A program made the translations under genes and the position numbers. This document shows, in pieces, positions 1-7,258 of a stretch of 7,510 nucleotides of DNA. Position 1 is the stretch's first letter; each line of letters opens with the position of its first letter. The DNA is from Bacteroidales bacterium (lineage in GTDB: Bacteria > Bacteroidota > Bacteroidia > Bacteroidales > UBA1715). The DNA lies in assembly GCA_016714605.1 (NCBI GenBank), contig JADKDL010000048.1, forward strand, positions 1 to 7,510. The letters are read 5' to 3'. Under the pieces are notes generated by a model. That model saw nothing but the letters and a program-made list of their open reading frames with translations, did not search any database and was not told the origin of the DNA.

Positions 1-1484
1 GGTCATCTCTTCTTGTATTTTTTTGGCAATATCAAAAGATAACTCTTCAACCTTTTTATCGCTTACTTTTTCACTTCCAACAATAACTCTTAATTCTCTA
101 CCTGCTTGAATTGCATATGTTTTCAAAACGCCAGGGTAAGACAATGCAAGTGTTTCAAGATCTTTAAGCCTTTTTATATATGACTCAACAACTTCTCTTC
201 TAGCACCTGGTCTAGCACCAGAAAGCGCATCGCATACTTGTACAATCGGAGCTATTAACGTTGTCATTTCAACTTCATCATGGTGAGAACCTATTGCATT
301 AGATACATCTGGCTTTTCTTTGTATCTTTCTGCTAATTTCATACCTAAAAGAGCATGAGGTAATTCCTCGCCTTCTTCCTCAGCCACTTTACCAATATCA
401 TGAAGTAAACCTGCACGTTTGGCAGCTTTAACATTTAATCCTAACTCTGTAGCCATTATAGCACAAAGTTTTGCTGTTTCTTTTGAGTGTTGAAGTAGAT
501 TTTGTCCGTATGAAGAACGATACTTCATTTTACCAACTAAACGAATTAATTCCGGATGTAAACCATGTATACCTAAATCTATCGCAACTCTTTTACCAGT
601 TTCAATTATTTCTTCCTCAACTTGTTTTACGAGTTTTTTCAACAACTTCTTCAATTCTAGCCAGGTGGATTCTACCATCGGTAACTAATTGATGTAATGC
701 AAGTCTTGCTATTTCTCTTCTCATTGGATCAAAACCTGATAATATAATTGCCTTCTGGTGTATCATCAACAATAATTTCTATTCCTGTTGCTGCTTCTAA
801 AGCTCTAATATTTCTACCTTCTCTACCAATTATTCTTCCTTTAACCTCTTCATTGTCAATATTAAACACAGACACCGAGTTTTCCACAACATGTTCAGTA
901 GCAGTTCGTTGAATTGTTTGAATTACAATTTTCTTAGCCTCTTTATTTGCTGTCATTTTAGCTTCATCCATAATTTCGTTTATGTATGACATAGCTTCTG
1001 TTTTAGCTTCTGCTTTAAGAGACTCAATAAGTTGTTCTTTAGCATCTTCTGCCGATAATCCGGAGATTGTCTCTAATTGTTCGATTTGTTGCTTTTGCAT
1101 ACGTTCCACCTCTTGAGATTTTCTCTCGAAAAGCTCCATTTGAGAAGTTACCGTTTCTTTCAATGTATCGGCTTCTTTTTTAGCTCGTTGCAGTTCTTCT
1201 GTTTTCTGATTTATAGCTCCTTCTTTTTGTTTAATTCTGTTTTCTGCCTGAGAAATTTTAGAATTTTGCTCATTCACATACTTCTCATGCTCCGATTTCA
1301 ATTGTAAATACTTCTCTTTAGCTTGAAGCATTTTCTCTTTTTTAATTACCTCTGATTCTGCCTCAGCCTCTTTGATTAATTGAGAGCTTTCACCCCCAAA
1401 AACCACCTCCATAGGAAAAAAGAGAGGACTGCCCCTCCAATAAATGCTCCTATGATTGATAAAAAATTATACTTGTTTGTTCAT
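1..1484 (-). CDS. rny: Ribonuclease Y, 3' end cut by window edge, frameshifted
   Basis: RNase Y is a membrane-anchored endoribonuclease that starts mRNA decay. All family parts are visible in order. An N-terminal membrane helix (NFLSIIGAFIGGAVLSFFLW) is followed by a long charged coiled coil containing IKEAEAESEVIKKEKML, a KH domain with the GREG loop (about 809-832), and an HD domain whose LLHDIGK motif has the metal-binding His-Asp at 397-402. The last residues seen (KKIQEEMT) lie roughly 15-20 residues before the usual C terminus, so only the tail is missing. I chose the ATG at 1484-1482 because it precedes the membrane helix; the later ATG at 1412 would remove the anchor. The frame breaks near 1480, in the C-run 1393-1397, near 751 (one extra base in DDTPEAII) and at 624-627 (one extra T in TRKQVEEE). 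Homology resumes at once each time, so I read these as sequence errors. It lies downstream of zapA and the 6S RNA candidate. Confidence 0.95.
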
Positions 1485-1521
1485 TATTTATATTTAGTGA
1501 TTAATTAATGCCTAACAAAAA

Positions 1522-1717
1522 TGCCCCGCCTTAGTAACCTTAATAAGTTGAAAACCCGTGTACGACATGGGCTTTAAGATACTATTCATTTTTGTCGTCC
1601 ACTGTCTAATTAAAATTAGAATCTAAAAGATTGAGGCCTGACATAGACAAATTAAGTTGTTCTCCAATTTGTTTATAATGTTGAGTTTTCAGAACGATTA
1701 AGGAACTAAAACGGGCA
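1522..1717 (-). ncRNA. ssrS: 6S RNA candidate (RNA polymerase-binding regulatory RNA)
   Basis: The 196-nt stretch between zapA and rny folds as one long rod, read on the minus strand. The closing stem pairs TGCCCGTTTTAG (1717-1706) with CTAAGGCGGGGCA (1534-1522), leaving one bulged G. Then CCTTAAT (1703-1697) pairs with ATTAAGG (1544-1538), and TGAAAACTC (1691-1683) pairs with GGGTTTTCA (1557-1549). A large central open region follows with local hairpins at 1648-1671, 1605-1620 and 1563-1597. Several pairs are G-U on the minus strand and would be C-A mismatches on the plus strand, which fixes the transcribed strand. A T-run follows the closing stem. Length, rod shape, central bubble and location fit 6S RNA, which binds the housekeeping RNA polymerase holoenzyme by mimicking an open promoter and lowers transcription in stationary phase. 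From memory, 6S RNA sits next to zapA in several phyla. The identity is inferred from structure and position, not from a model search. Confidence 0.72.
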
Positions 1718-2045
1718 AAAAGTTTTATAAAGAAAAACACAATAAAAACGCTTTTTACTGCTGAGTTTAACAAATTCATCTAAATCTTCACATATTGTCT
1801 CTACTTGTTTGAGCAAAGCATCTGAACTATTTTGTTGTTCATACTCCATCAATTTGCTACAATTGCAACGATGCCATAGCCAACAAATCTTGATTATCTT
1901 TGTCAGCATACTTACTCTTAAATTTCAAAACAATATCATTTATTCTTTTTGCAGCTTCTCTAAGCTTTTCTTCATCATTCCATTCAATTCTCAAAGGATA
2001 GAAACGATCCAAAACTTTAAGTTTAATAGCTAATTTATCTTCCAT
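1706..2045 (-). CDS. zapA: Cell division protein ZapA, frameshifted
   Basis: ZapA is a small cytoplasmic protein that binds FtsZ and bundles its filaments at the division site. The N-terminal half begins MEDKLAIKLKVLDRFYPLRI and contains EKLREAAKRIND, typical of the ZapA head domain. The C-terminal half is a helical coiled coil (ASLQFVAKLMEYEQQ, then ALLKQVETICEDLDEFV). The frame breaks near 1860, where two bases are missing from QFVAKLM. The literal frame then runs to a stop at 1706, slightly inside the 6S RNA candidate. With one more indel the stop would be TAA at 1757-1755, giving about 96-99 residues, the normal family length, and I think that is the true end. The start lies 4 bp after the stop of the upstream coiled-coil gene, so the two are surely co-transcribed. 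Confidence 0.9.
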
Positions 2046-2049
2046 TTTA

Positions 2050-2343
2050 TTAACAATTTAAAAGAGCTATACACTTATCAATTTCTTTTACCAAACCATC
2101 AATCTTTTCCCGAGCTGCTACATTCGATTCTGCCGTGCCTGTAACAGCACTGCAAATTGCAAACTTTTAATTTCTTTTCCAAATCCGCAATCTGAATCAA
2201 TTGTTCTTCATTCCTTCGAGACAATTCTATCTTTTCTTCTAATAATCTTTTCCTTTTTCGAAATCGTCTTCAAATAAAGATTCTTTAAATCAGTTATCTT
2301 TCCTTTTTAAAGCTTCTATAATTTCAAACGACTCTTCATTCAT
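2050..2343 (-). CDS. Small conserved coiled-coil protein upstream of zapA, frameshifted
   Basis: This is a protein of roughly 95-98 residues with no function I can name. Pieced together across at least four frame breaks, it starts MNEESFEIIEALKRK. It continues as a heptad-like, charge-rich helix (RLLEEKIELSRRNEEQ, then IADLEKKLK) and ends with the conserved-looking tail SAVTGTAESNVAAREKIDGL, then VKEIDKCIALLN. The breaks lie near 2298, 2250, 2172 and 2150. I recall a similar small protein with this tail directly before zapA in other Bacteroidota genomes, but cannot verify that here. Only 4 bp separate its TAA (2052-2050) from the zapA ATG. A short coiled-coil protein translated with ZapA could act at the division ring, in the way ZapB does in Gammaproteobacteria. 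That is inference from position and shape, not from sequence homology to ZapB. Confidence 0.75.
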
Positions 2344-2363
2344 ACTTAAACTCTTAATTAAGA

Positions 2364-2371
2364 CAAATTTA
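2364..2371 (-). promoter_or_regulatory. Candidate -7 promoter box for the coiled-coil/zapA cluster
   Basis: TAAATTTG on the minus strand matches the Bacteroidota -7 consensus TAnnTTTG and lies 20 nt upstream of the ATG at 2343. A TTTG that could act as the upstream element lies at 2399-2396. Its spacing of 24 nt is longer than the usual 19-21, so the -33 half is weak. Confidence 0.45.
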
Positions 2372-2386
2372 ATACAGCTTACTGGC

Positions 2387-2425
2387 TAATTAAAACAAAT
2401 AACTTTTACTTATTTGTTTTAATTA
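2387..2425. repeat. 15-bp perfect inverted repeat in the divergent intergenic region
   Basis: TAATTAAAACAAATA (2387-2401) is the exact reverse complement of 2411-2425. The spacer is 9 nt, and one more outer pair of that spacer can also form (A2402-T2410). It sits between two outward-facing TAAATTTG boxes, with a TTTG in each arm. It could be an operator, perhaps for the adjacent MerR protein, or a hairpin in a leader transcript. It is AT-only apart from one C/G pair and has no flanking T-run that would make it a good terminator. Confidence 0.6.
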
Positions 2426-2448
2426 TTATTCTAAACTCTAATTATTCC

Positions 2449-2456
2449 TAAATTTG
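2449..2456 (+). promoter_or_regulatory. Candidate -7 promoter box for the merR gene
   Basis: TAAATTTG matches TAnnTTTG and ends 26 nt before the ATG at 2483. The same octamer faces the other way at 2371-2364. No upstream TTG at the usual spacing is seen; the nearest TTTG (2413-2416) is 32 nt away. Support is therefore the -7 box and its position only. Confidence 0.42.
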
Positions 2457-2482
2457 AATATATAAAGTAAAATATTCAAAAT

Positions 2483-2808
2483 ATGGAGAAATTAATAAAC
2501 CTGATAAATTAATTCTATACAATTGGTGAAATTGCTGATATGTTCGGGGTTAATACATCTCTTATAAGATTTTGGGAAAAAATTTGATATTATTAAACCG
2601 AAAAAAAATTTAAAGGTAATAGAAAATTCACTGCAAAGATATCAGTAATATTAAGCTCATTTATCATTTAGTTAAAGAGCAAGGTTTGACGCTGAAAGGT
2701 GCTCAAAAAATTGATTGAAAATAAAGACGGTTCTGAAAAAAATCTTGAAATTATTGAAAAATTAAATGGCATAAATCAGTTCTTTTAGATATTAAAGAAC
2801 AGCTGTAA
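2483..2808 (+). CDS. MerR-family transcriptional regulator, frameshifted
   Basis: This is a small DNA-binding protein of about 108 residues. The reconstructed N terminus MEKINKPDKLFYTIGEIADM leads into a MerR winged-helix domain. Key stretches are YTIGEIADMFGVNTSLIRFW (recognition helix region), EKFDIIKPKKN (wing), GNRKFTAKDI and IYHLVKEQGLTLKGAQKLIE (third helix of the domain). The C-terminal tail (KNLEIIEKLNGIKSVLLDIK) is a short helix of the sort used for dimerisation. There is no visible effector or metal-binding domain and no cysteine cluster, so the signal it senses is unknown. The frame breaks near 2490, 2510, 2585, 2640, 2707 and 2775, mostly in A-runs. It stops at TAA 2806-2808, just ahead of a strong terminator. 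It is divergent from the zapA cluster, so control of that cluster or of itself is possible but unproven. Confidence 0.88.
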
Positions 2809-2822
2809 GCTTTCTTAAATAG

Positions 2823-2876
2823 AATGACGAAACAGAAACAATAATTAACCAATGTTTCTGTTTCGTCATTTTTTAT
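2823..2876 (+). terminator. Rho-independent terminator after merR
   Basis: An 18-bp perfect inverted repeat (AATGACGAAACAGAAACA at 2823-2840 and its complement at 2853-2870) with a 12-nt loop is followed by a T-run at 2869-2876. It lies 14 nt after the merR stop and 11 nt past the folD stop read from the other strand, so it separates two converging genes. On the minus strand the hairpin is the same but the following tract (TTCTATTT) is a poorer T-run, so termination of folD may be weaker. Confidence 0.88.
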
Positions 2877-2886
2877 TTTATATTTT

Positions 2887-3737
2887 TTAGGAAGCTAATA
2901 ATGTATTTTGAAGTAGCGATACAATGGTCATAGGCCTACCCTCTGCTCCAGGAACTGGTGTAATATAACTACATAGTGGTGCTACTTCATCAAAGTTCAC
3001 GTCTCTTTTAGTCTCCAGCCTGCTTTTGTTTCTGGCGCATCTACTCTTGTTGTACCTACATCAATGACTACTGCTCCTGTTTTTACCATGTCTTTTTTTA
3101 CAAAACCAGCGAACCAATTGCTGCAATCAAAATATCAGCTTGCTTACATATTTCATTAAGGTTTTCGGTTCTACTATGAGCTACAGTAACAGTGCAATCT
3201 AAGCCTTTTTGCGACAAAAGAATACTTACCGGCCGTCCTACTATATTACTTCGACCTAGAACAACGCAGTGCTTTCCTTTAGTTTCAATTTTATATCGTT
3301 TCAACAATTCTACGATACCTTTGGGTGTAGCTGATACAAAAGCCGATAGTCCTATTGACATTTTACCGAAATTTACAGGATGAAATCCATCAACATCTTT
3401 ATCTGGCGAAATTGCCTCTAATACTTTTGCTCTGATATATGCTTTGGCAATGGTAGTTGAACTATAAACCCATCAATATCAGCATTTTCATTTAACTCTT
3501 AACCGTGTTTAATAATTTTTCTTCAGAAATAGAATCATCAAAAAAGAAGTGTTGAGAGTAAATCCAATTGTTCTACAAGCTTTCACTTTGTGATTTACGT
3601 ATGTTACACTACCTCCGTCTGTCCACTAAAAACTATCAAATGTGGCTTCTTACCACCTTTTGCTACTATTTGTTTTAACTTGCTCTGCTATTTCAGTTTT
3701 AATCTGCTCGATACTTTTTCCCGTCAATCAATTCCAT
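2887..3737 (-). CDS. folD: Bifunctional methylene-THF dehydrogenase/methenyl-THF cyclohydrolase, frameshifted
   Basis: FolD interconverts 5,10-methylene-, methenyl- and 10-formyl-tetrahydrofolate in the cytoplasm, feeding purine and formyl-Met synthesis. It starts MELIDGK and continues SIEQIKTEIAEQVK. The substrate-site motif TDGGSVTYVNHKVKACR carries the catalytic Lys of YVNHK (3587-3601). VQLPLPKHI and PDKDVDGFHPVNFGKM follow, then the NAD(P)-binding part VVLGRSNIVGRPVSILL, and SYITPVPG near the end. The total is about 284 codons, normal for the family. Frame breaks are frequent at both ends (around 3115, 3010, 3445-3500, 3540, 3630, 3665 and 3715); the middle (3098-3361) is open. The signature usually read as PGGVGPMT appears here as PGAEGRPMT, probably through sequence errors. 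It begins about 33 bp after the ffh stop and probably shares its transcript. It converges on merR. Confidence 0.95.
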
Positions 3738-3770
3738 AGGTACACTTCTTGAACTTTAATATTATAAAAA

Positions 3771-5101
3771 TTAGTTACGCATTTTCATATTGCTCATCAT
3801 TCTAGCCATATTCTTGCCGCCGCTCATCATTTTCATCATTTTCTTTGTTTCTGTAAACTGCTTTAATAGCTGATTTACATCTTGCATGGTAGTTCCACTG
3901 CCGTCGGCAATTCTTTTCTTCTGGTTCCGTTTATTAATTCCGGATTTTCTTTTCGAGGAGTCATTGAATAAATAATGGCTTCTTCAATACTTTTGAATGC
4001 ATCATCGTCAATATCAATGCGTTTTTAAGTGCTTTACCACCGCACAAGGTATCATTGAAGCCAAATCTTTAAGATTACCCATCTTTTTGATTTGTTGTAT
4101 TTGAGAAAATAAAGTCATTAAATTGAATTGATTTTTCGCAATTTTCTTTGTAATTTCCTAAGCCTCTTCACATCATATTGCTCTGAGCTCTTTCTACGAG
4201 CGATACAATATCACCCATACCAAGAATCCGGTCGGCCATCCTTTCGGGTGAAATACATCAAGGGCATCTGAGTTTCTCACCGGTACCAGCATTTAATTGG
4301 TTTGTTTACCACCAGATCCAACTGATAATGCTGCTCCACCCCCTTGTATCACCATCGAGTTTTATAGCTCACTCCATCAAAATTGACGATCGTTAAATTC
4401 TTTTTAACGTATTTACCCGCATCTTGTCCGGTCATTGAATCTACAACAAAAAGAATTTGATGGATTTAATGCATCTTTGATGTTGGTTATTTCCTTCATC
4501 ATTTGCTCGTCATCGGCCAATCGACCTGCTGTATCTACAATAAGTACATATTATTCAACTTTGCTTGTTTAAGTGCTGCAAGTGCAATTTTTACAGGATG
4601 CCTTTGCTCTCGAGGTCTGCAAATACGGGTACGTTTATTTGTTCTCCTAAAACTTTCAACTGATCAATAGCTGCAGGTCCTGTAAATAGCTTGAAGCCGC
4701 TAATAAAGAAGGATTCTTTCCACGTTTGCTTTTGACCAGTTTTGTTAGTTACCACATTTATAGTAGTTTTCCTGATCCTTGCAAACCTGCCATTAGTATT
4801 ACTGCCGGACCTCCCCTTTAAATTAATATCTACATTGGTCTTCCCCATCAATTCCAGCTAATTCATCATGAACTAAGCCAACCTCATCCGGCCAAGTTTA
4901 ATACCATCCCTCCATTCTGCCCCTGAGCTTTTCTTTTTGAGTCTCTGTAAATGTTTTGGCAGATTTAAAATTCACATCGGCATCAAGCAAAGCACGTCTA
5001 ACTTCTTTCAATGTTTCGCAACATTTATCTCTGTTATTTTCCCCTCACCTTTTAATAATTTGAAGACAACTCTAAAATCTCTCTGATAAATTTTCAAACA
5101 T
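3771..5101 (-). CDS. ffh: Signal recognition particle protein Ffh, frameshifted
   Basis: Ffh is the GTPase of the signal recognition particle. It binds 4.5S RNA and signal sequences of nascent membrane proteins and delivers ribosomes to FtsY. The start MFENLSER (ATG 5101-5099) opens the N domain. The G domain shows P-loop QGSGKTT (about 4763-4786), RPAAIDQLKVLGEQINVPVF, IVDTAGRLA (about 4519-4545), TKLDGDTRGGAA (about 4335-4365) and GTGEKL (about 4272-4290). The linker gives HPERMADRILGMGDIVSLVE. The methionine-rich M domain ends in KKMMKMMSGGKNMARMMSNM and stops at TAA 3773-3771. The length fits about 440 residues. Many frame breaks are present. Between the P-loop and PAAIDQ the sequence is also corrupted beyond simple indels, since the expected DVYR cannot be read. 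As Ffh is essential, I take these as sequence errors. folD follows closely on the same strand. No TAnnTTTG box was found in the 160 bp upstream. Confidence 0.97.
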
Positions 5102-5260
5102 ATTTTAATTTCCTTTAATACTCTATTTTTGTGAGAGGCCAAAATTCGTAAAATGAATTGACTAATAAAAATTTATTTTAATTTATAGCAACGAATATTT
5201 CCAAAGAAGTTGTAATTTCTAATATTTTTAAGCCTACTAACAATTCAAAAAAAACTCTGA

Positions 5261-5753
5261 TTATTCTTTTTCCATCTTAAAAGTAAAATGCTTTTGAGAA
5301 AAATAACTAAATAATATTGCTATTACCGTTGTAAGCATTTTTGATGGAGTTGGATAAATTCCGATATATTCTACAAAAACTTTAAGAATACATAATTTAT
5401 TAAAATATACTGATAAATACAGTCATTCCATATCGTAATAGTTGAATTCTTTTTTTAAGATATGAGCCGCGGAAAACTTATGGATTTGCAAAAGAAACCT
5501 ATTGGAAAAGGATTATTGAAAATGATAGAAAAAGCAGCAATATGCGGACTAAACACATAAATGCCTATATCAAAATTCTGTTTTCTAATACAAAATTATA
5601 AAATATAAAATAAGTATTATATCTAAAGTGGTATTAGCTCCTCCTGTGGCAGCATACTTAAACGTTTGCTCAGGGAATAAATTTTCTAAAAGAGTAAATA
5701 AAAAAATGAATTAATTTTCAGCCTGCATCTGCTACAAATTGTAAAAATTTCAT
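5261..5753 (-). CDS. GtrA-family polytopic membrane protein, frameshifted
   Basis: GtrA-like proteins are small four-helix membrane proteins thought to help move lipid-linked sugars across the inner membrane for glycosylation of surface polysaccharides. Pieced together across frames, this one starts MKFLQFVADA. It then shows FKYAATGGANTTLDI (the conserved first helix entry), a hydrophobic stretch YFIFYNFVLENRILDIGIYV, SPHIAAF, FPIGFLLNKF, and the C-terminal hallmark YPTPSKMLTTVIAILFSYFS followed by QKHFTF. The length is about 164 residues, normal for Bacteroidota members. The stop is TAA at 5279-5277 in the literal frame, or 5263-5261 if one T is extra (ending KMEKE); I give the longer span. 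There are at least six frame breaks. The ATG lies 24 bp after the stop of the cysteine-rich segment on the same strand. No glycosyltransferase partner lies in the window, so the substrate is unknown. Confidence 0.88.
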
Positions 5754-5777
5754 ATCCTATTATTTAAAATGAATATT

Positions 5778-5960
5778 TTATTCTTTGTTTTTTATTGGAG
5801 CTACTATAATTATTTGTTTTCCGCAATGCGGACAAACATATATTCCACAGCCTAAACAACTAAAACAATTAGAACAATTTCTGTTATTTTTATCTTTCTA
5901 AAATAATCTTTGCAATGTTCACATTTATCAATGCCATAAATAAACGTTGCCCCGTACTAT
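5778..5960 (-). CDS. Cysteine-rich zinc-ribbon-like segment, uncharacterised
   Basis: The translated segment reads YGIDKCEHCKDYFRK, then after one frame break KNNRNCSNCFSCLGCGIYVC, PHCGKQIIIVAPIKNKE and a TAA stop (5780-5778). Eight cysteines fall in CxxC units: CEHC, then CSNC-FS-CLGC, then CPHC. This is enough for two zinc sites of zinc-ribbon type. Such modules bind nucleic acid or protein, or simply stabilise a fold, so no function follows from them. If it is a separate gene the best start is the ATG at 5937-5935 (with one missing base), giving about 53 residues. However, YGATFIYGID can be read further upstream, so it may instead be the C-terminal domain of the protein encoded just before it (5968-6289 or 6424). 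I do not recognise the family. Confidence 0.6.
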
Positions 5961-5967
5961 TAATTAA

Positions 5968-6424
5968 TTATGTATATATTGAAAACACGCTCCATTCGTT
6001 CTGTAAATTTATAAAACCTTCTCGAAAATCAAACTCCGCACAAATATAAAATTCTACATTAGAAATAGATAATCCAAGCCATGAATAAAAAATATGAAAA
6101 TAACCAAACCCATTCTTAATTAGATTTTAATTATAAAATTTCAATTCTTATTATTCAAACATTTCAATTATATTTGAAAACGATTCATAGGTTTTACTAA
6201 ATTCACACCAAGAATCTGAAAGTAAAGGTTTTACTATCTGATATTCAATACTTTATTTTATTATTCAGTTTTGTAAATTCCTTATACATTCTTAATATTT
6301 TACATAATCGTAAGAGAAAAAAAAAATGGAGAAAATATTTTCTTGTATTGATGCTCCAAATCTCATTTAATAAAGGGAAAAATATTTTTGAAGACAGCCA
6401 GTTTTTTACTTTTAATTCACTCAC
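5968..6424 (-). CDS. Unrecognised protein segment, frameshifted; start uncertain
   Basis: I do not recognise this product. The clearest coding stretch contains GFGYFHIFYSWLGLSIS and NVEFYICAEFDFREGFINLQ, then NEWSVFSIY. It is rich in aromatics with conserved-looking E-F-D and W-S positions, and occupies roughly 5968-6110. Upstream, after a break, comes IEYQIVKPLLSDSWCEFSKT followed by FSNIIEMFE, and before that MYKEFTKLNNKIK. The ATG at 6289-6287 is a reasonable start. The same frame stays open back to a GTG at 6424-6422. That start would abut the methyltransferase ATG at 6425 and put the likely promoter of that gene inside this one, so I favour 6289. The zinc-ribbon segment follows directly and may be its C-terminal domain. 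The coding claim rests on long stop-free stretches and residue composition only. Confidence 0.45.
6383..6390 (+). promoter_or_regulatory. Candidate -7 promoter box for the methyltransferase
   Basis: TATTTTTG matches TAnnTTTG and lies 34 nt before the ATG at 6425. No TTG is seen at the usual 19-21 nt upstream spacing. In sequence this AT-rich the match could arise by chance. Confidence 0.28.
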
Positions 6425-7258
6425 ATGCTAAAAGAAATCCAAAAAAATATTTGCCTTTTAAACAACAACGCAGGAAACAAGAAATAATAGATTACACTAC
6501 AGACAAAGTTCTTACAGGAGCTTTATAAGATAAATCAATATTATTACTTTAATAGTGAAGATAAAGTCAATTTAAGATTCATTTTATTCTAATTTACTTA
6601 AATCAATATTAAGTAAAAGAAATACAAGGATAGATATATTGACAAAAAAAAACATCAAGAAACATTAAAATCGTGGTTGCATTTGAGTAACCCATTTGCC
6701 GAAAAAAACTATATTAACACAAAAAGAATGTAAAACCAGTTGCATGTTCTGAATACGGCGCACTTTTACAATTGAAAATTCTAAATATTAATCTTAATGC
6801 TATTACAGAACCAGTTTTGGATATTGGTTGTGGAAAACAAGGAATTTTAGTTAAATTCTTAAATAAAAATGGCATAAAACTATTGGTATTGATCGATTTA
6901 TATCAAAAAAAGAAAATATTATAGATGTAGATTGGCTAGAATACGAATATGGTACTAGTAAATGAGAACAATTATAAGTCATCTCGGATTTTCAAATCAC
7001 TTTATACACACCATAACCTGAGAGTAGATGGCAATTACCAAAAATATGGAGAAACATATATGAACATACTGCAATCGTTAAAAAGATGGTAGTTTTTCAT
7101 TATGCTCCTGAGTTACCTTTATAGAATTATACTTACCTAAATTTCAATTTATAAAAACATCATTGCCAATAGAAGGTTCTGATTTGAGAAACATCAGTAA
7201 TAAAAAAAAATAATATAAAATCTTCCATACATATAACGTTTATGAAAATATTTTGCAA
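6425..7258 (+). CDS. Class I SAM-dependent methyltransferase, frameshifted
   Basis: The protein has about 275 residues. A helical N-terminal part begins MLKEIQKNICLLNNNAGNK and runs through EIIDYTTDKVLQELYKINQY to SWLHLSNPFAEKNYIN. The Rossmann-type core follows: motif I VLDIGCGKQG (6814-6843, the SAM-binding glycine loop), then TIGIDRF, whose acidic residue is expected to bind the SAM ribose. After that come IISHLGFSNHFIHH, YQKYGETYMNILQSL and KDGGSFHYAPELPFIELYLP, the late strand and turn typical of the fold. The last part reads PIEGSDLRNIS and ends near ENILQK. The frame breaks at least eight times, mainly in A- or T-runs and near 6480, 6512, 6730, 6880, 6960, 7010 and 7090. The substrate cannot be told; the fold covers small molecules, lipids, proteins and nucleic acids. 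It directly precedes a Mur ligase gene on the same strand, so an envelope role is possible but only inferred. Confidence 0.8.

Noticed and set aside
471..692. Plus-strand open frame of 73 codons
   Set aside because: It lies antisense to rny where the minus-strand HD-domain and KH-linker homology is unambiguous; the open frame is a by-product.
1077..1307. Plus-strand hydrophobic, Phe/Leu-rich open frame
   Set aside because: It is the antisense reading of the Glu/Lys-rich RNase Y coiled coil, which always gives Phe/Leu-rich shadows.
1809..2033. Plus-strand open frame
   Set aside because: It is antisense to zapA, whose protein motifs are clear.
3192..3383. Plus-strand open frame of 63 codons
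   Set aside because: It is antisense to the conserved NAD(P)-binding part of folD.
5102..5260. Possible promoter or short gene between ffh and gtrA
   Set aside because: The stretch is AT-rich with no TAnnTTTG box on the ffh strand, no convincing hairpin with a T-run, and no coherent protein in any frame.
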